In this document: one piece after another, positions 49,194-61,705 of the stretch
Layout of the letters: every line of letters begins with the position of its first letter
Position numbering within the stretch: the stretch's first letter is position 1
From: Neocallimastix lanati (nom. inval.)
Taxonomy: Eukaryota > Neocallimastigomycota > Neocallimastigomycetes > Neocallimastigales > Neocallimastigaceae
Assembly (NCBI GenBank): GCA_016946835.1
Contig: JACVTC010000009.1
Coordinates: forward strand, 1,817,501 to 1,881,500
Length of the DNA: 64,000 nt
Direction of reading: 5' to 3'
The notes under the pieces: generated by a model
Seen by the model: only the letters and a program-made list of their open reading frames with translations
Told to the model about the DNA's origin: nothing
Database searches by the model: none
Position numbers and translations under genes: made by a program

Positions 49194-50755
49194 TTTAAAA
49201 TTTATTATAATTTTTTTTTATTTAGTAATAAAATATTAAAAAAAGTTTGATTATGTTTTATTTAATTTTAAAAATATAAAATTATATAAAATTAAATTAA
49301 ATATTTTAAAAATTGTTTTATAAATTTTTTTAAAAAAATATTTTATAAAGCTATTTTAAATAATTATTAGAAAGATAAACTATATAAATATAAAAGGTAA
49401 GTTTATCTTTTTAAAGAATATTTTATCATGAAATTTAATCAATTATTATTTTATTCGAAATTGAATTGTTTTTATAAAATTAAAATAAAATATAAAAAAA
49501 GAAAATATTGATGCAGTTATATTTTTTTTAAATAAAAAAAAATAAATAATTTTAAATATTTATTATAAAGATATCCAAAATTAAATAATAACAAATATTA
49601 ATTAAAATAACATATATAATTATTTTTATATATATTATTTTCAAATTTAAGTCTAAAATGTGTAAACAAAGTAATTTTCCAAATTATTTATTTATAATTT
49701 TATATTAAAATAGCAATAAAATTATTTAATCATCTTTTATTTTATTTACAAAATTTAAATTAAAAAAAAACTATTTTAATTAATATATATATTTATTCAT
49801 ATTGAAAGATTTAAAATTATATTAATTATATTTACCAAACTAATATAAATTATTTAAATAAATATTAATAAATATTTATTTTTTATAATTAAAATAATAG
49901 TTTATAATTATATAATATTTTAATAAAATTATTTGAAAATAATTAAATTTTATATATAATTTTTTAAAAGTATCCATTTTAATTTAGCCTATATTAAAAT
50001 TATAATTAATATTAAACTTTATTATAAATTATTTATATCAATATGTATATATATATACAATATAAAATAAATTTTCAGTGATCATAAACTTTACATACAT
50101 ATAAGGATAGTTAATAACGAATACCATATTCACATCGCCTATATGAATTATAGGATGATATATGTGATATCTTATATTAATAATAGATATCATATATTAA
50201 TCATTTTATTTTAAAGTAAAATTTCAAAATAAAAAAAGAATATCATAAATTAAATATATCATTTATATATATATATTTTCATTAAACTGTTTTTTTCAAA
50301 AAATAATAATATTATTATCATTTATTATATCTAATTTTATATAAATTTTTAAATAAACAATAATAATATCTAATTATTTATATTATATGGAAAAATTTAA
50401 AAACAAAATTTAAATAAAAAAAAATAAAAATAAACTATTAATTTATATTTTAAATTTGAATAATATTAAATATTATTTAAATATATATAATGAAATTAAT
50501 GAAGAATCTAAAACTTTTAATTTTATTTTTCAATTTTATGCAAATTTTTTATTTACTTTTTTTATGATTTCTATTTAAATTTTTTATTTTATTTATAATT
50601 ATTATGTATATTTTTTATTTTAATTTATTGATTTTTAATTTTTACATTAATGGTTATTTACATTTCTAAATTATATATTTTTTATGTTTAAATATATAAA
50701 AATAATTAAATCTTGTATTTTTTTAATTAAAACTAAAAAAAAAAATTTAACTCAT
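49194..50755. other. Array spacer 2
   Basis: Same conserved intergenic unit as spacer 1, plus a block with CATATTCACATCGCCTATATGAAT (about 50126-50150) that recurs in spacer 5 near 58209. No other gene is seen. Confidence 0.7.
49370..49412 (-). promoter_or_regulatory. Inverted GATA sites flanking a TATA core (copy 2)
   Basis: Same box with a one-base change in the left arm (GAAAGATAAACT), 177 bp upstream of the ATG at 49193. Confidence 0.65.
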
Positions 50756-51997
50756 TTAATCCAAATCAAATTCGGAATCTTCGATGGTTTGTTGATCTGA
50801 TGAATCAGAAACTACTGTAGCTTCTTCGTTTTCACTTTCATTTTCATTTTCATTTTCATTTTCTACAGTTTCACTATCTTCATTTATTTCTTCATTATTA
50901 ATTTCGTCTTTATTTTTGATTTGTTCTTCATCATTAGATTTTTCATCTTCATTAATAGAAGTATTGGAAGAAGAATTATCATTATTATTGTCATGTCTTG
51001 ATTCAGTACTATTTTGTTCTGGTTTATTTGATTTTGGAATATCACCATTATTAGAAGTATTGTTATTTTTTGGTGAATTTTCATTATTTTGATTATCTGT
51101 TAAAGGTTTAGATGATAAGCAATCGGATGAAGAACAGTCCTTTCCCTTTTCACAATCTTTATTTTCTTTATTATTTTCTTTATTATTTTCTTTATTATTT
51201 TCTTTATTTTCTGAGCAAGAGCATAGAGATTTATGAATTGAATCATCATTTCCTATATGACCTCCAATATGACCTCCAATACCTATACCAGCACTAATAC
51301 CAGCACCAGTCTTATTACCTTTACCAGTTTTAATACTTGTTCCAGTTTTAACACCTACACCAATGCCTGCTCCGGCCTTAATACCTTTACCAGTTTCAAT
51401 GCCTGTTCTAATACCTGCTCCAGCTTTAAAACCTGCTCCAATACCCACTTCGGCCTTAATACCTTTTCCAGTTTTAATACTTGTTCCAGCTTTAACTCCT
51501 ACTCCAGCATTAATACCTAAACCAGTTTTAATATCCTTACCAGCCTTAATACCTGCTCCAGCTTTAATATCTACTCCAGCTTTAATATTAGCTCCCTCTT
51601 TAATATTAGCTCCTGCTTTAATACCTGCTTCTGACTTAATATCAGCTCCTGTTTTAATACTTGCTCCTGCTTTAATAATACCTTTTCCTTTAATTAATTT
51701 ATCAATTTGATGATCAATAGCTTCAATAATATTAATTCCTCCATGTCCTACAATTTTACCATTAGCATTAGTTCCAATCTTAATTTTGCTTTTAGTTTCA
51801 ATACTGGCACCACCATTAACTCCTAAGTGTCCACTTAAATGACCATCTAAAGATCCATTAAGTTTTGAATTTCCATAACCATTACTATGGCCTCCGATAA
51901 GACCCCCTCTCAAACCATCTAAACATGGAATTGGTGAAGCATTTGAAATACTTAAAGATAAAGAAGCAATAATACATAAAATAAAAGAACAACGCAT
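50756..51997 (-). CDS. Secreted repeat protein, array copy 3 (intact)
   Basis: 413 residues, one exon. Signal peptide 1-20 (MRCSFILCIIASLSLSISNA), then SPIPCLDGLRGGLIGGHSNG and a conserved Gly/Asn/His-rich domain to about 90. A helix follows (INIIEAIDHQIDKLIKGKG, 88-106). Residues 107-240 repeat G-(I/V)-K-(A/T)-G units of mostly six residues. Only two GGHI units are present (241-248). The linker has seven Cys (CSCSENKE..., KDCEKGKDCSSSDC) and KENN repeats. The tail of about 110 residues is Asn/Ser then Glu/Asp-rich, ending SSDQQTIEDSEFDLD. No membrane helix or GPI signal is seen, so it is predicted to be secreted. Family unknown; glycine-repeat structural or surface protein by inference. Confidence 0.85.
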   Translation of the reverse strand: MRCSFILCIIASLSLSISNASPIPCLDGLRGGLIGGHSNGYGNSKLNGSLDGHLSGHLGVNGGASIETKSKIKIGTNANGKIVGHGGINIIEAIDHQIDKLIKGKGIIKAGASIKTGADIKSEAGIKAGANIKEGANIKAGVDIKAGAGIKAGKDIKTGLGINAGVGVKAGTSIKTGKGIKAEVGIGAGFKAGAGIRTGIETGKGIKAGAGIGVGVKTGTSIKTGKGNKTGAGISAGIGIGGHIGGHIGNDDSIHKSLCSCSENKENNKENNKENNKENKDCEKGKDCSSSDCLSSKPLTDNQNNENSPKNNNTSNNGDIPKSNKPEQNSTESRHDNNNDNSSSNTSINEDEKSNDEEQIKNKDEINNEEINEDSETVENENENENESENEEATVVSDSSDQQTIEDSEFDLD

Positions 51998-52170
51998 TTT
52001 GGAATTTATTATGATTTTTATATTTAGTAATAAAATATTAAATTAATTTTGATTATATTTTATTTAATTTTAAAATTATAAATTTATATAAAATTAAATT
52101 AAATAGTTTTAAAATTGTTTTATAAATTTTTTTAAAAAAATATTTTATAAAGTTTTTTTAAATAATTATT

Positions 52171-52214
52171 AAAAAGATAAACTATATAAATATACAAGGT
52201 AAGTTTATCTTTTT
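52171..52214 (-). promoter_or_regulatory. Inverted GATA sites flanking a TATA core (copy 3)
   Basis: Perfect arms AAAAAGATAAACT and AGTTTATCTTTTT around the TATA core, 174 bp upstream of the ATG. Confidence 0.68.
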
Positions 52215-52740
52215 AAAAACTTTTTATAATAAAATTTAATAAATTATTACTTTATTCGAAATTGAACTGTTTTTATAAAATTAAAAATAAAATATAAAAA
52301 AAGAAAATATTGATTCTTTTATATATTTTTTTATAATAAAAAAATATATATATTAAAAATAATTTTAAATATTAACAATTAAAATATTCAAAATTGAATA
52401 TTTTTATTGTAAAAATTTAAAATTAACAAAATATAAATTAAAATAACATATATAATTATTTTTATATATATTATTATCAACTTTATATCAAAAATATGTA
52501 AACAAAGTAATTTTCCAAACTATTTATTTATAATTTTACATTAAAATAACAATTAAATTATTTAATCGTCTTTTATTTTATTTACAAAATTTAAATTAAA
52601 AAATTAATAATTTTATTAATATTTATATTTATTCATATCAGTTGAATGATTTAAAATTATATTTATTATATTTACCAAACTGATATAAATTATTTAAATA
52701 AATATTTATATTTTATAATTAAAATAATAATTTATAATTA

Positions 52741-53320
52741 TATATATTTTAATAAAATAATTTGAAAATAATAAAATTTTATATATAAAATTTGAAAATA
52801 TCCATTTTAATTTAGCCTATATTAAAATTATAATTAATATTAAACTTTATTTTAAATTATTTACTTCATTATGTAAATATACATACAATTTATAATTAAG
52901 TTTCAATGATCATAAACTTAATATATAAGGATAGTTATATAATAATAATTACTATAGTAAATAATTATCCACAAAAGATAGGATTATAATACATTATATA
53001 TTATATATATAATAGACATCAGTTATTAATTATATATTTTAATAAAATAATTTGAAAATAATAAAATTTTATATATAAAATTTGAAAATATCCATTTTAA
53101 TTTAGCCTATATTAAAATTATAATTAATATTAAACTTTATTTTAAATTATTTACTTCATTATGTAAATATACATACAATTTATAATTAAGTTTCAATGAT
53201 CATAAACTTAATATATAAGGATAGTTATATAATAATAATTACTATAGTAAATAATTATCCACAAAAGATAGGATTATAATACATTATATATTATATATAT
53301 AATAGACATCAGTTATTAAT
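52741..53320. repeat. Perfect 290-bp direct tandem duplication
   Basis: 52741-53030 and 53031-53320 read identically along their length, from TATATATTTTAATAAAATAA to AATAGACATCAGTTATTAAT. A very recent event, or an assembly artefact. Confidence 0.9.
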
Positions 53321-53446
53321 CATTTAATTTTAAAGTAAAACTTCGTAATAAAAAAAGAATATCATATAATTAAATATATATATTATTTTAAATATAATAA
53401 AATATTTATTTCGTGAATTAATGCATAAATAAAATTCAATTAAAGA

Positions 53447-53477
<31 letters not shown>

Positions 53478-53999
53478 TATTTAATAAAAAAATAAATTAA
53501 AATATTTATATACTAAGATTAATATATATATTTTTCATTAAATTGTTTTTTTTAAAAAAAATAATAATATTACTGTCATTTATTATATCTGATTTTATAT
53601 AAATTTTTAAATAAACAATAATAATAATATCTAATTATTTATATTATAAGTAAAAATTATAAAAATAATTTAATATTATTCAAATTTTAAATGTAGATTA
53701 AAAAAATAAATAATTAAACATTATTTATATATATATAATGAAATTAATGAAGAATGTAAAAATTTTAATTTTATATTTCAATTTTATGCAAATTTTTCAT
53801 TTACTTTTTTTATGATTTTTATTGAAATTTTTTATTTTATTTATAATTATAATGTTTATTTTTTATTTTAATTTATTGATTTTTAATTTTTACATTAATG
53901 ATTATTTACATTTCTAAATTTTATTTTTAATATTTAAATATATTAAAATAATTAAAGCTTGTATAATTTAATTATAACAAAAAAAAAAAATAAATTCAT

Positions 54000-55118
54000 T
54001 TAATCCAAATCAAATTCGGAATCTTCGATGGTTTGTTTATCTGATGATTCAGAAACTACTGTAGCTTCTTCATCTTCACTTTCATTTTCATCTTTATTTT
54101 CTACAGTTTCACTATCTTCATTTATTTCTTCATTATTATTTTCTTCTGAATTTTTGATTTGTTCTTCATTGTTAGATTTTTCATCATCATTAATAGAGGT
54201 ATTAGAAGAAGAAGAATCATTATTATTATTGTCATGACTAGATTCAGTACTATTTTGTTCTGATTTATTTGATTTTGGAATATCACCATTATTAGTATTA
54301 TTGTTATTATTTGATAAATTTTCTCTATTTTGATTATCTGGTAAAGGTTTAGATGATAAGCAATCGGATGAAGAACAGTCCTTTCCCTTTTCACAATCTT
54401 TATTTTCTTTATTATTTTCTTTATTATTTTCTTTATTATTTTCTTTATTTTCTGAGCAAGAGCATAGAGATTTATGAATTGAATCATCATTTCCTATATG
54501 ACCTCCAATATGACCTCCAATATGACCTCCAATATGACCTCCAATACCTATACCAGCACTAATACCAGCACCAGTCTTAATACCTTTACCAGTCTTAACA
54601 CTTGTTCCAGCTTTAACTCCTACTCCAGCATTAATACCTAAACCAGTTTTAATATCCTTACCAGCCTTAATACCTGCTCCAGCTTTAATATCTACTCCAG
54701 CTTTAATATTAGCTCCCTCTTTAATATTAGCTCCTGCTTTAATACCTGCTTCTGACTTAATATCAGCTCCTGTTTTAATACTTGCTCCTGCTTTAATAAT
54801 ACCTTTTCCTTTAATTAATTTATCAATTTGATGATCAATAGCTTCAATAATATTAATTCCTCCATGTCCTACAATTTTACCATTAGCATTAGCTCCAATC
54901 TTAGTTTTGCTTTTAGTTTCAATACTGGCACCACCATTAACTCCTATGTGTCCACTTAGATGACCATCTAAAGATCCATTAAGTTTTGAATTTCCATTAC
55001 CATTACTTTGGCCTAAAATAAGACCCCCTCTCAAACCATCTAAACATGGAATTGGTGAAGCATTTGTAATACTTAATGATAAAGAAGCAATGATACATAA
55101 AATAAAAGTACAACGCAT
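54000..55118 (-). CDS. Secreted repeat protein, array copy 4 (intact, mosaic)
   Basis: 372 residues. Same architecture as copy 3: signal peptide (SLSLSITNA), N-domain (GGLILGQSNGNGNS), helix, K-G repeats, four GGHI units, Cys linker and acidic tail. From ASIETKS through GINAGVGVKAGTS it is almost residue-for-residue identical to copy 3. Its tail (NRENLSNNNNNTNNGDIP, QIKNSEENNNEE) matches copy 7 instead. This looks like a patchwork made by gene conversion or unequal crossover. It lacks the second half of the repeat region seen in copies 3 and 6, which accounts for its shorter length. Confidence 0.85.
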   Translation of the reverse strand: MRCTFILCIIASLSLSITNASPIPCLDGLRGGLILGQSNGNGNSKLNGSLDGHLSGHIGVNGGASIETKSKTKIGANANGKIVGHGGINIIEAIDHQIDKLIKGKGIIKAGASIKTGADIKSEAGIKAGANIKEGANIKAGVDIKAGAGIKAGKDIKTGLGINAGVGVKAGTSVKTGKGIKTGAGISAGIGIGGHIGGHIGGHIGGHIGNDDSIHKSLCSCSENKENNKENNKENNKENKDCEKGKDCSSSDCLSSKPLPDNQNRENLSNNNNNTNNGDIPKSNKSEQNSTESSHDNNNNDSSSSNTSINDDEKSNNEEQIKNSEENNNEEINEDSETVENKDENESEDEEATVVSESSDKQTIEDSEFDLD

Positions 55119-56235
55119 TTTGGATTTTATTATAATTCTTTTATTGGGTAATAAAATATTAAATTTAAATTTGATTATATTTTATTTAATTTTGAATATA
55201 TAAAATTATATAAAATTAAATTAAATAGTTTTAAAATTGTTTTATAAATTTTTTAAAAAAATATTTTATAAAGTTATTTTAAATAATTATTAAAAAGATA
55301 AACTATATAAATATACAAGGTAAGTTTATCTTTTTAAAAATAATTTGAAATGAAATTTAATCAATTATTACTTTATTCAAAATTGAATTGTTTTTATAAA
55401 ATTAAAAATAAAAATAAAAAAGAAAATATGGATTCTTTTATATTTTTTTTAAATAAAAAAAATATTAATAATTTAAAATATTTATTATAAAAATATCCAA
55501 AATTAAATAATAGCAAAAAATTTATTGAAATTACATATATATTATACATATAATTATTTTTATATATATTACCATCAACTTTTAGTTAAAAATATGTAAA
55601 CAAAGTGATTTTCCAAATAGTTTATTTATAATTTTACATTAAAATAACAATTAAATTATTTAATCGTCTTTTATTTTATTTACAAAATTTAAATTAAAAA
55701 ATAACTATTTTTATTAATATTTATATTTATTTATATAAGTTGAATGATTTAAAATTATATTAATTATATTTACCAAACTGATATAAATTAATTAAATAAA
55801 TATTTATATTTTATAATTAAAATAATAATTTATAATTATATATATTTTAATAAAATTATTTGAAAATAATTAAATTTTATATACAAAATTTTTTAAAAGT
55901 ATCAATTTTAATTTAGCCTATATTAAAATTATTATAATTAATATTAAACTTTATTATAAATTATTCATATTAAATTATATATTTATTTACATATAGAAAT
56001 AAAGTTTTAATGATCAAATAATGGTGAAATTTTATTTTTTATTTGAAAGTAATATTTTGAAGTAAAAAAAAGTTCATCATTAATTAAATATATATATGTA
56101 ATTTTTAAAAAATAACAAAATATTTATTTATTTAATTACAATTCTATAAGATAAAATTTTAATATTTAAATATATTAAAATAATTTAAGCTTGTATTTTT
56201 TAATTTAAATGAAAAAAAAAAAAAAATTAACTCAT
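55119..56235. other. Array spacer 4, shortest
   Basis: 1117 bp. The conserved unit lacks about 500 bp between ATATTTATTTATTTAATTAC (about 56120) and the 3' flank of copy 5, compared with spacers 3 and 6. No other gene is seen. Confidence 0.65.
55292..55335 (-). promoter_or_regulatory. Inverted GATA sites flanking a TATA core (copy 4)
   Basis: Perfect arms around the TATA core, 174 bp upstream of the ATG at 55118. Confidence 0.68.
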
Positions 56236-57372
56236 TTAATCCAAATCAAATTCGGAATCTTCGATGGTTTGTTGATCTGATGAATCAGAAACTACTTTAG
56301 CTTCTTCGTTTTCACTTTCATTTTCATTTTCATATTCATTTTCTACAGTTTCACTATCTTCATTTATTTCTTCCTTATTAATTTCGTCTTTATTTTTGAT
56401 TTGTTCTTCATCATTAGATTTTTCATCTTCATTAATAGAGGTATTGGAAGAAGAATCATTATTATTATTGTCATGACTAGATTCAGTACTATTTTGTTCT
56501 GATTTATTTGATTTTGGAATATTACCATTATTAGTATTATTACTATTATTTGGTGAATTTTCATTATTTTGATTATCTGGTAAAGGTTTAGATGAAAAGC
56601 AATCAAATGAAGAACAATCTTTTCCCTTTTCACAATCTTTATTTTCTTTATTATTTTCTCTATTATTTTCTTTATTATTCTCTTTATTCTCTGAGCAAGG
56701 ACATGGAGATTTATTGATTGAATCATCATTTCCTATATGACTTCCAATATGACTTCCAATATGACTTCCAATATGACTTCCAATATGACTTCCAATATGA
56801 CCTCCAATATGACCTCCAATATGGCCACTAATGCCTATAACAGCACTAATACCAGCACCAGTCTTAATACCTTTACCAGTTTTAATATTTGTTCCAGCTT
56901 TAACACCTGCTCCAGCCTTAATACCTACTCCAGCTGTAATACCTAAACCAGTTTTAATATCTGAACCAGATTTAATACCTGCTCCAGCTTTAATACCTGC
57001 TTCAGCTTTAATATTAGCTCCTGTTTTAATATTATTTCTTGATTTTATACTACCTTTTCCTATAATTAATTTATTAATTCGATTATCAATAGCTTCAATA
57101 ATATTAATTCCTCCATGTCCTAAAATTTTACCATTAGCATTAGCTCCAATCTTAGTTTTGCTTTTTGTTTCAATATTGGCACCACCATTAACTCCTACGT
57201 GTCCATTTAAATGACTATCTAAAGATCCATTAATTCTTGAAGAATATCCATATCCATTACTATGGCCTAAAATAAGACCCCCTCTCAAACCATCTAAACA
57301 TGGAATTGGTGAAGCATTTGAAATACTAAAAGATAAAGAAGCAATAATACATAAAATAAAAGTACAACGCAT
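56236..57372 (-). CDS. Secreted repeat protein, array copy 5 (intact)
   Basis: 378 residues. Signal peptide MRCTFILCIIASLSFSISNA. The N-domain variant GHSNGYGYSSRINGSLDSHLNGH is shared in style with copies 1 and 7 (SSKINGSLDSHLNGH). The K-G repeat region is short. The His-repeat is the longest here, eight units: one SGHI, two GGHI, then five GSHI. Gly-to-Ser replacement is therefore itself being amplified. Then come the linker with CPC and KDCEKGKDC (CLSS replaced by CFSS) and an acidic tail ending EFDLD. Single exon, with upstream DNA nearly identical to that of copy 6. Confidence 0.85.
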   Translation of the reverse strand: MRCTFILCIIASLSFSISNASPIPCLDGLRGGLILGHSNGYGYSSRINGSLDSHLNGHVGVNGGANIETKSKTKIGANANGKILGHGGINIIEAIDNRINKLIIGKGSIKSRNNIKTGANIKAEAGIKAGAGIKSGSDIKTGLGITAGVGIKAGAGVKAGTNIKTGKGIKTGAGISAVIGISGHIGGHIGGHIGSHIGSHIGSHIGSHIGSHIGNDDSINKSPCPCSENKENNKENNRENNKENKDCEKGKDCSSFDCFSSKPLPDNQNNENSPNNSNNTNNGNIPKSNKSEQNSTESSHDNNNNDSSSNTSINEDEKSNDEEQIKNKDEINKEEINEDSETVENEYENENESENEEAKVVSDSSDQQTIEDSEFDLD

Positions 57373-57545
57373 TTTGGATTTTATTATAATTCTTTTATTG
57401 GGTAATAAAATATTAAATTTAAATTTGATTATATTTTATTTAACTTTAAAAATATAAAACTACATAAAATTAAATTAAATAGTTTTAAAATTGTTTTATA
57501 TGTTTTTCAAAATAATATTTTATAAAGTTATTTTAATTAAGTATT

Positions 57546-57589
57546 AAAAAGATAAACTATATAAATATACAAGGTAAGTTTATCTTTTT
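57546..57589 (-). promoter_or_regulatory. Inverted GATA sites flanking a TATA core (copy 5)
   Basis: Perfect arms around the TATA core, 174 bp upstream of the ATG at 57372. Confidence 0.68.
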
Positions 57590-58408
57590 AAAGAATAATT
57601 TATAATGAAATTTAATCAATTATTATTTAATTCGAAATTGAATTGTTTTTTTAAAATTAAAAATAAAATATAAAAAAAGAAAATATTGATTCTTTTATAT
57701 TTTTTTTAAATAAAAAAAAATATTAATAATTTTAAATAATTATTATAAAAACATTAAAAATTAAATAACAAAATATTAATTAAAATAATATATATATAAT
57801 TATTTTTATATATATTATTATCAACATTTAGTAATTCTCCATATTATTTATTTATAAAATTACATTAAAACAATAAAATTTTTTTTATCATCTTTTATTT
57901 GATTTACCTAATTTAAATTAAAAAAAATAATAATTTTATTAATATTTATATTTATTCATTATCAGTAGAATGATTAAAAACTATATTATATTTCCAAAAA
58001 TGATATAAATTATTTAAATAAATATTTATATTTTATAATTAAAGTAATGTAATAAAATTAATATAATATTTTAATAAAATTATTTGAAAATAATTAAATT
58101 TTATATATAAAATTTTTAAAATATTCATTTATTTTTTGCCTATATTAAAATTATAATTAATATTAAACTTTTTATTTTTTCAATATGTAAATATATATTA
58201 CAATTAAAAAGGTATCCACATCGCCTATACGAATGAGAGGATGATATATGTGATATATTATATCTATAATAGGCATCATCTATTAATCATTTTATTTTAA
58301 AGTAAAATTTCTAGGTAAAAAAAGATTATCATATAAATATATATATCATTTTGAAGATGTAAAATATTTATTTCATGAATTAATGCATAAATAAAATTCA
58401 ATTAAAGA

Positions 58409-58440
<32 letters not shown>

Positions 58441-58654
58441 TATTTAATAAAAAATTAAATTTAAATATTTAAATATTTAGAGATATATATATATATAAAT
58501 ATTTTTTTTTTCATTAAACTGTTTTTTTTCAAAAAATAATAATATTATTATCATTTATTATATCTAATTTTATATAAATTTTTAAATAAACAATAATAAT
58601 AATATCTAATTATTTATAAGTAAAAATTATGAAAAAAATTTAATTATTTTTTTT

Positions 58655-59010
58655 TAATTTACATTTAAAATTTGAAAAATATTAAATATTATTTACATAT
58701 ATTTAATGAAATTAATGAAGAATGTAAAAATTTTTATTTTTTTTAATTTACATTTAAAATATGAAAAATATTAAATATTATTTACATATATTTAATGAAA
58801 TTAATGAAGAATGTAAAAATTTTTATTTTTTTTAATTTACATTTAAAATATGAAAAATATTAAATATTATTTACATATATTTAATGAAATTAATGAAGAA
58901 TGTAAAAATTTTTATTTTTTTTTAATTTACATTTAAAATTTGAATAATATTAAATATTATTTACATATATATAATGAAATTATTGAAGAATGTAAAAATT
59001 TTAATTTTAT
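58655..59010. repeat. 89-bp tandem repeat, four units
   Basis: Unit starts TAATTTACATTTAAAAT at 58655, 58744, 58833 and 58923, and runs through AATGAAATTAATGAAGAATG. The first three are near-identical and the fourth is slightly diverged and continues into unique 3' flank. The single-copy equivalent is present in the other spacers. Confidence 0.85.
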
Positions 59011-59238
59011 ATTTCAATTTTATGCAAATTTTTTATTTACTTTTTTTATGATTTCTATTTAAATTTTTTATTTTATTATGATTATTATGTATATTTTTTA
59101 TTTTAATTTAATAATTTTTAATTTTTACATTAATGATTATTTACATTTCTAAATTATATATTTTTAATATTTAAATATATTAAAATAATTAAAGCTTGTA
59201 TTATTTAATTATAACAAAAAAAAAATAAATAAACTCAT

Positions 59239-60489
59239 TTAATCCAAATCAAATTCGGAATCTTCGATGGTTTGTTGATCTGATAAATCAGAAACAACTG
59301 TAGCTTCTTCGTTTTCACTATTTTCATTTTCATTTTCATCTTCATTTTCATCTTCATTTTCTACAGTTTCACTATCTTCATTTATTTCTTCATTATTAAT
59401 TTCGTCTTTATTTTTGATTTGTTCTTCATCATTAGATTTTTCATCTTCATTAATAGAAGTATTGGAAGAAGAATTATCATTATTATTGTCATGACTAGAT
59501 TCAGTACTATTTTGTTCTGGTTTATTTGATTTTGGAATATTACCATTATTAGTAGTATTGTTATTATTTGATGAATCTTCTTTATTTTTATTATCTGGTA
59601 AAGTTTGGGATGATAAGCAATCGGATGAAGAACAATCCTTTCCCTTTTCACAATCTTTATTTTCTTTATTATTTTCTTTATTATTTTCTTTATTTTCTGA
59701 ACAAGGACATGGAGATTTATGAATTGAATCATTATTTCCTATATGACCCCCAAAATGACCTCCAATATGACCTCCAATATGACCTCCAATACCTATACCA
59801 GCATTAATACCAGCACCAGTCTTAATATCTTTACCAGTTTTAACACTAGTTCCAGCTTTAACACCTACACCAACGCCTGCTCCGGCCTTAATACCTTTAC
59901 CAGTTTCAATACCTGTTCTAACGCCTGCTCCAGCTTTAATACCAGCTCCAATACCTTTTCCAGTTTTAATATTTATTCCAGTTTTAACACCTGCTTCAGC
60001 CTTTATACCTACTCCAGCTTTAATACCTTTACCAGTTTTAATATTTGAACCAGCTTTAATACCTGCTCCAGCTTTAATATCTGCTCCAGCTTTAATATTA
60101 GCTTCCTCTTTAATATTAGCTCCTGCTTTAATACCTGCTTCTGACTTAATACCTGCTCCTGCTTTAATAATACCTTTTTCTTTAATTAATTTATCAATTT
60201 GATGATCAATAGCTTCAATAATTTTAATTCTTCCATGTCCTACAATTTTACCATTAGCATTAGCTCCAATCTTAGTTTTATTTTTTGTTTCAAATTTGGC
60301 ACCACCATTAACTCCGAAATGTCCACTTAAATGACCATCCAAAGATCCATTAAGTTTTGAATTTCCATAACCATTACTATGGCCTAAAATAAGACCCCCT
60401 CTCAAACTATCTAAGCATGGAATTGGTGAAGCATTTGAAATACTAAAAGATAAAGAAGCAATGATACATAAAATAAAAGTACAGCGCAT
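59239..60489 (-). CDS. Secreted repeat protein, array copy 6 (intact, longest)
   Basis: 416 residues. Signal peptide SLSFSISNA, then SPIPCLDSLRGGLILGHSNG (Ser replaces Gly in CLDG). The conserved helix reads IKIIEAIDHQIDKLIKEKG. It has the longest K-G repeat region with copy 3, including an RTGIETGKGIKAGAG segment found only in these two. Four His units follow, one changed to GGHF. The linker has CLSSQTLPDNKNKEDS, and the tail carries extra DEN repeats (about EDENEDENENENSENEE) before EFDLD. Single exon. The promoter region pairs with copy 5. Confidence 0.85.
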   Translation of the reverse strand: MRCTFILCIIASLSFSISNASPIPCLDSLRGGLILGHSNGYGNSKLNGSLDGHLSGHFGVNGGAKFETKNKTKIGANANGKIVGHGRIKIIEAIDHQIDKLIKEKGIIKAGAGIKSEAGIKAGANIKEEANIKAGADIKAGAGIKAGSNIKTGKGIKAGVGIKAEAGVKTGINIKTGKGIGAGIKAGAGVRTGIETGKGIKAGAGVGVGVKAGTSVKTGKDIKTGAGINAGIGIGGHIGGHIGGHFGGHIGNNDSIHKSPCPCSENKENNKENNKENKDCEKGKDCSSSDCLSSQTLPDNKNKEDSSNNNNTTNNGNIPKSNKPEQNSTESSHDNNNDNSSSNTSINEDEKSNDEEQIKNKDEINNEEINEDSETVENEDENEDENENENSENEEATVVSDLSDQQTIEDSEFDLD

Positions 60490-61657
60490 TTTGGGTTTTA
60501 TTATAATTCTTTTATTTGGTAATAAAATATTAAATTAAGTTTGATTATATCTTATTTAACTTTAAAAATATAAAACTACATAAAATTAAATTAAATAGTT
60601 TTAAAATTGTTTTATATGTTTTTCAAAATAATATTTTATAAAGTTATTTTAATTAAGTATTAAAAAGATAAACTATATAAATATAAAAGGTAAGTTTATC
60701 CTTTTAAAAACAATTTATAATGAAATTTAATCAATTATTACTTTATTCGAAATTGAATTGTTTTTATAAAATTAAAATAAAATAAAAAAAAAAAAAATAT
60801 TGATTCTTTTATATTTTTTTTAAACAAAAAAACATATAAATAATTTTAAATATTTATTATAAAAATATCCAAAATTAAATAATAGCAAATATTAATTAAA
60901 ATAACATATACAATTATTTTTATATATATTATTATCAACTTTAAATCAAAAATATGTAAACAAAGTAATTTTCCAAATTATTTATTTATAATTTTACATT
61001 AAAATTACAATAAAATTATTTAATTATCTTTTATTTTATTTACAAAATTTAAATTAAAAAATTAATAATTTTATTAATATTTATATTTATTCATATCAGT
61101 TGAATGATTTAAAATTATATTAATTATATTTACCAAACTGATATAAATTATTTAAATAAATATTTATATTTTATAATTAAAATAATAATTTATAATTATA
61201 ATATTTTAATAAAATCATTTGAAAATAATTATTTTAATTTAGCCTATATTAAAATTATAATTAATACTAAACTTTATTATAAATTATTTACTTCATTATG
61301 TAAATATACATATAATTAATAATAAAATTTCAATGATCATAAACTTGACATATATATAAGGATAGTAATATAATAATAATTACCGTAGTAAATAATTATC
61401 CACAAAAGATAGGATGATATATTATATATTATATATTATATCTATAATAGACATCATTTTTTAATCATTTTATTTTAAAGTAAAACTTCGAGGTAAAAAA
61501 AAAGAATATCATATAATTAAATATATATTTTAAAGATAATAAAATATTTATTTTATGAATTAATACATAAATAAAATTCAATTTAAGAATATTAAAAAAA
61601 AAAAAAAATAAAAAAAAAATATTTAATAAAAAAATAAATTTAAATATTTATATATTA

Positions 61658-61705
<48 letters not shown>

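Larger units (their letters stand above)
51998..53999. other. Array spacer 3, longest, with internal duplication
   Basis: The conserved intergenic unit expanded by a perfect 290-bp tandem duplication (52741-53320). An A-run of about 28 nt lies at 53450-53477. No other gene is seen. Confidence 0.7.
57373..59238. other. Array spacer 5 with 89-bp repeat
   Basis: Conserved intergenic unit plus a four-copy 89-bp tandem repeat (58655-59010) and an A-run of about 28 nt at 58413-58440. No other gene is seen. Confidence 0.7.
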
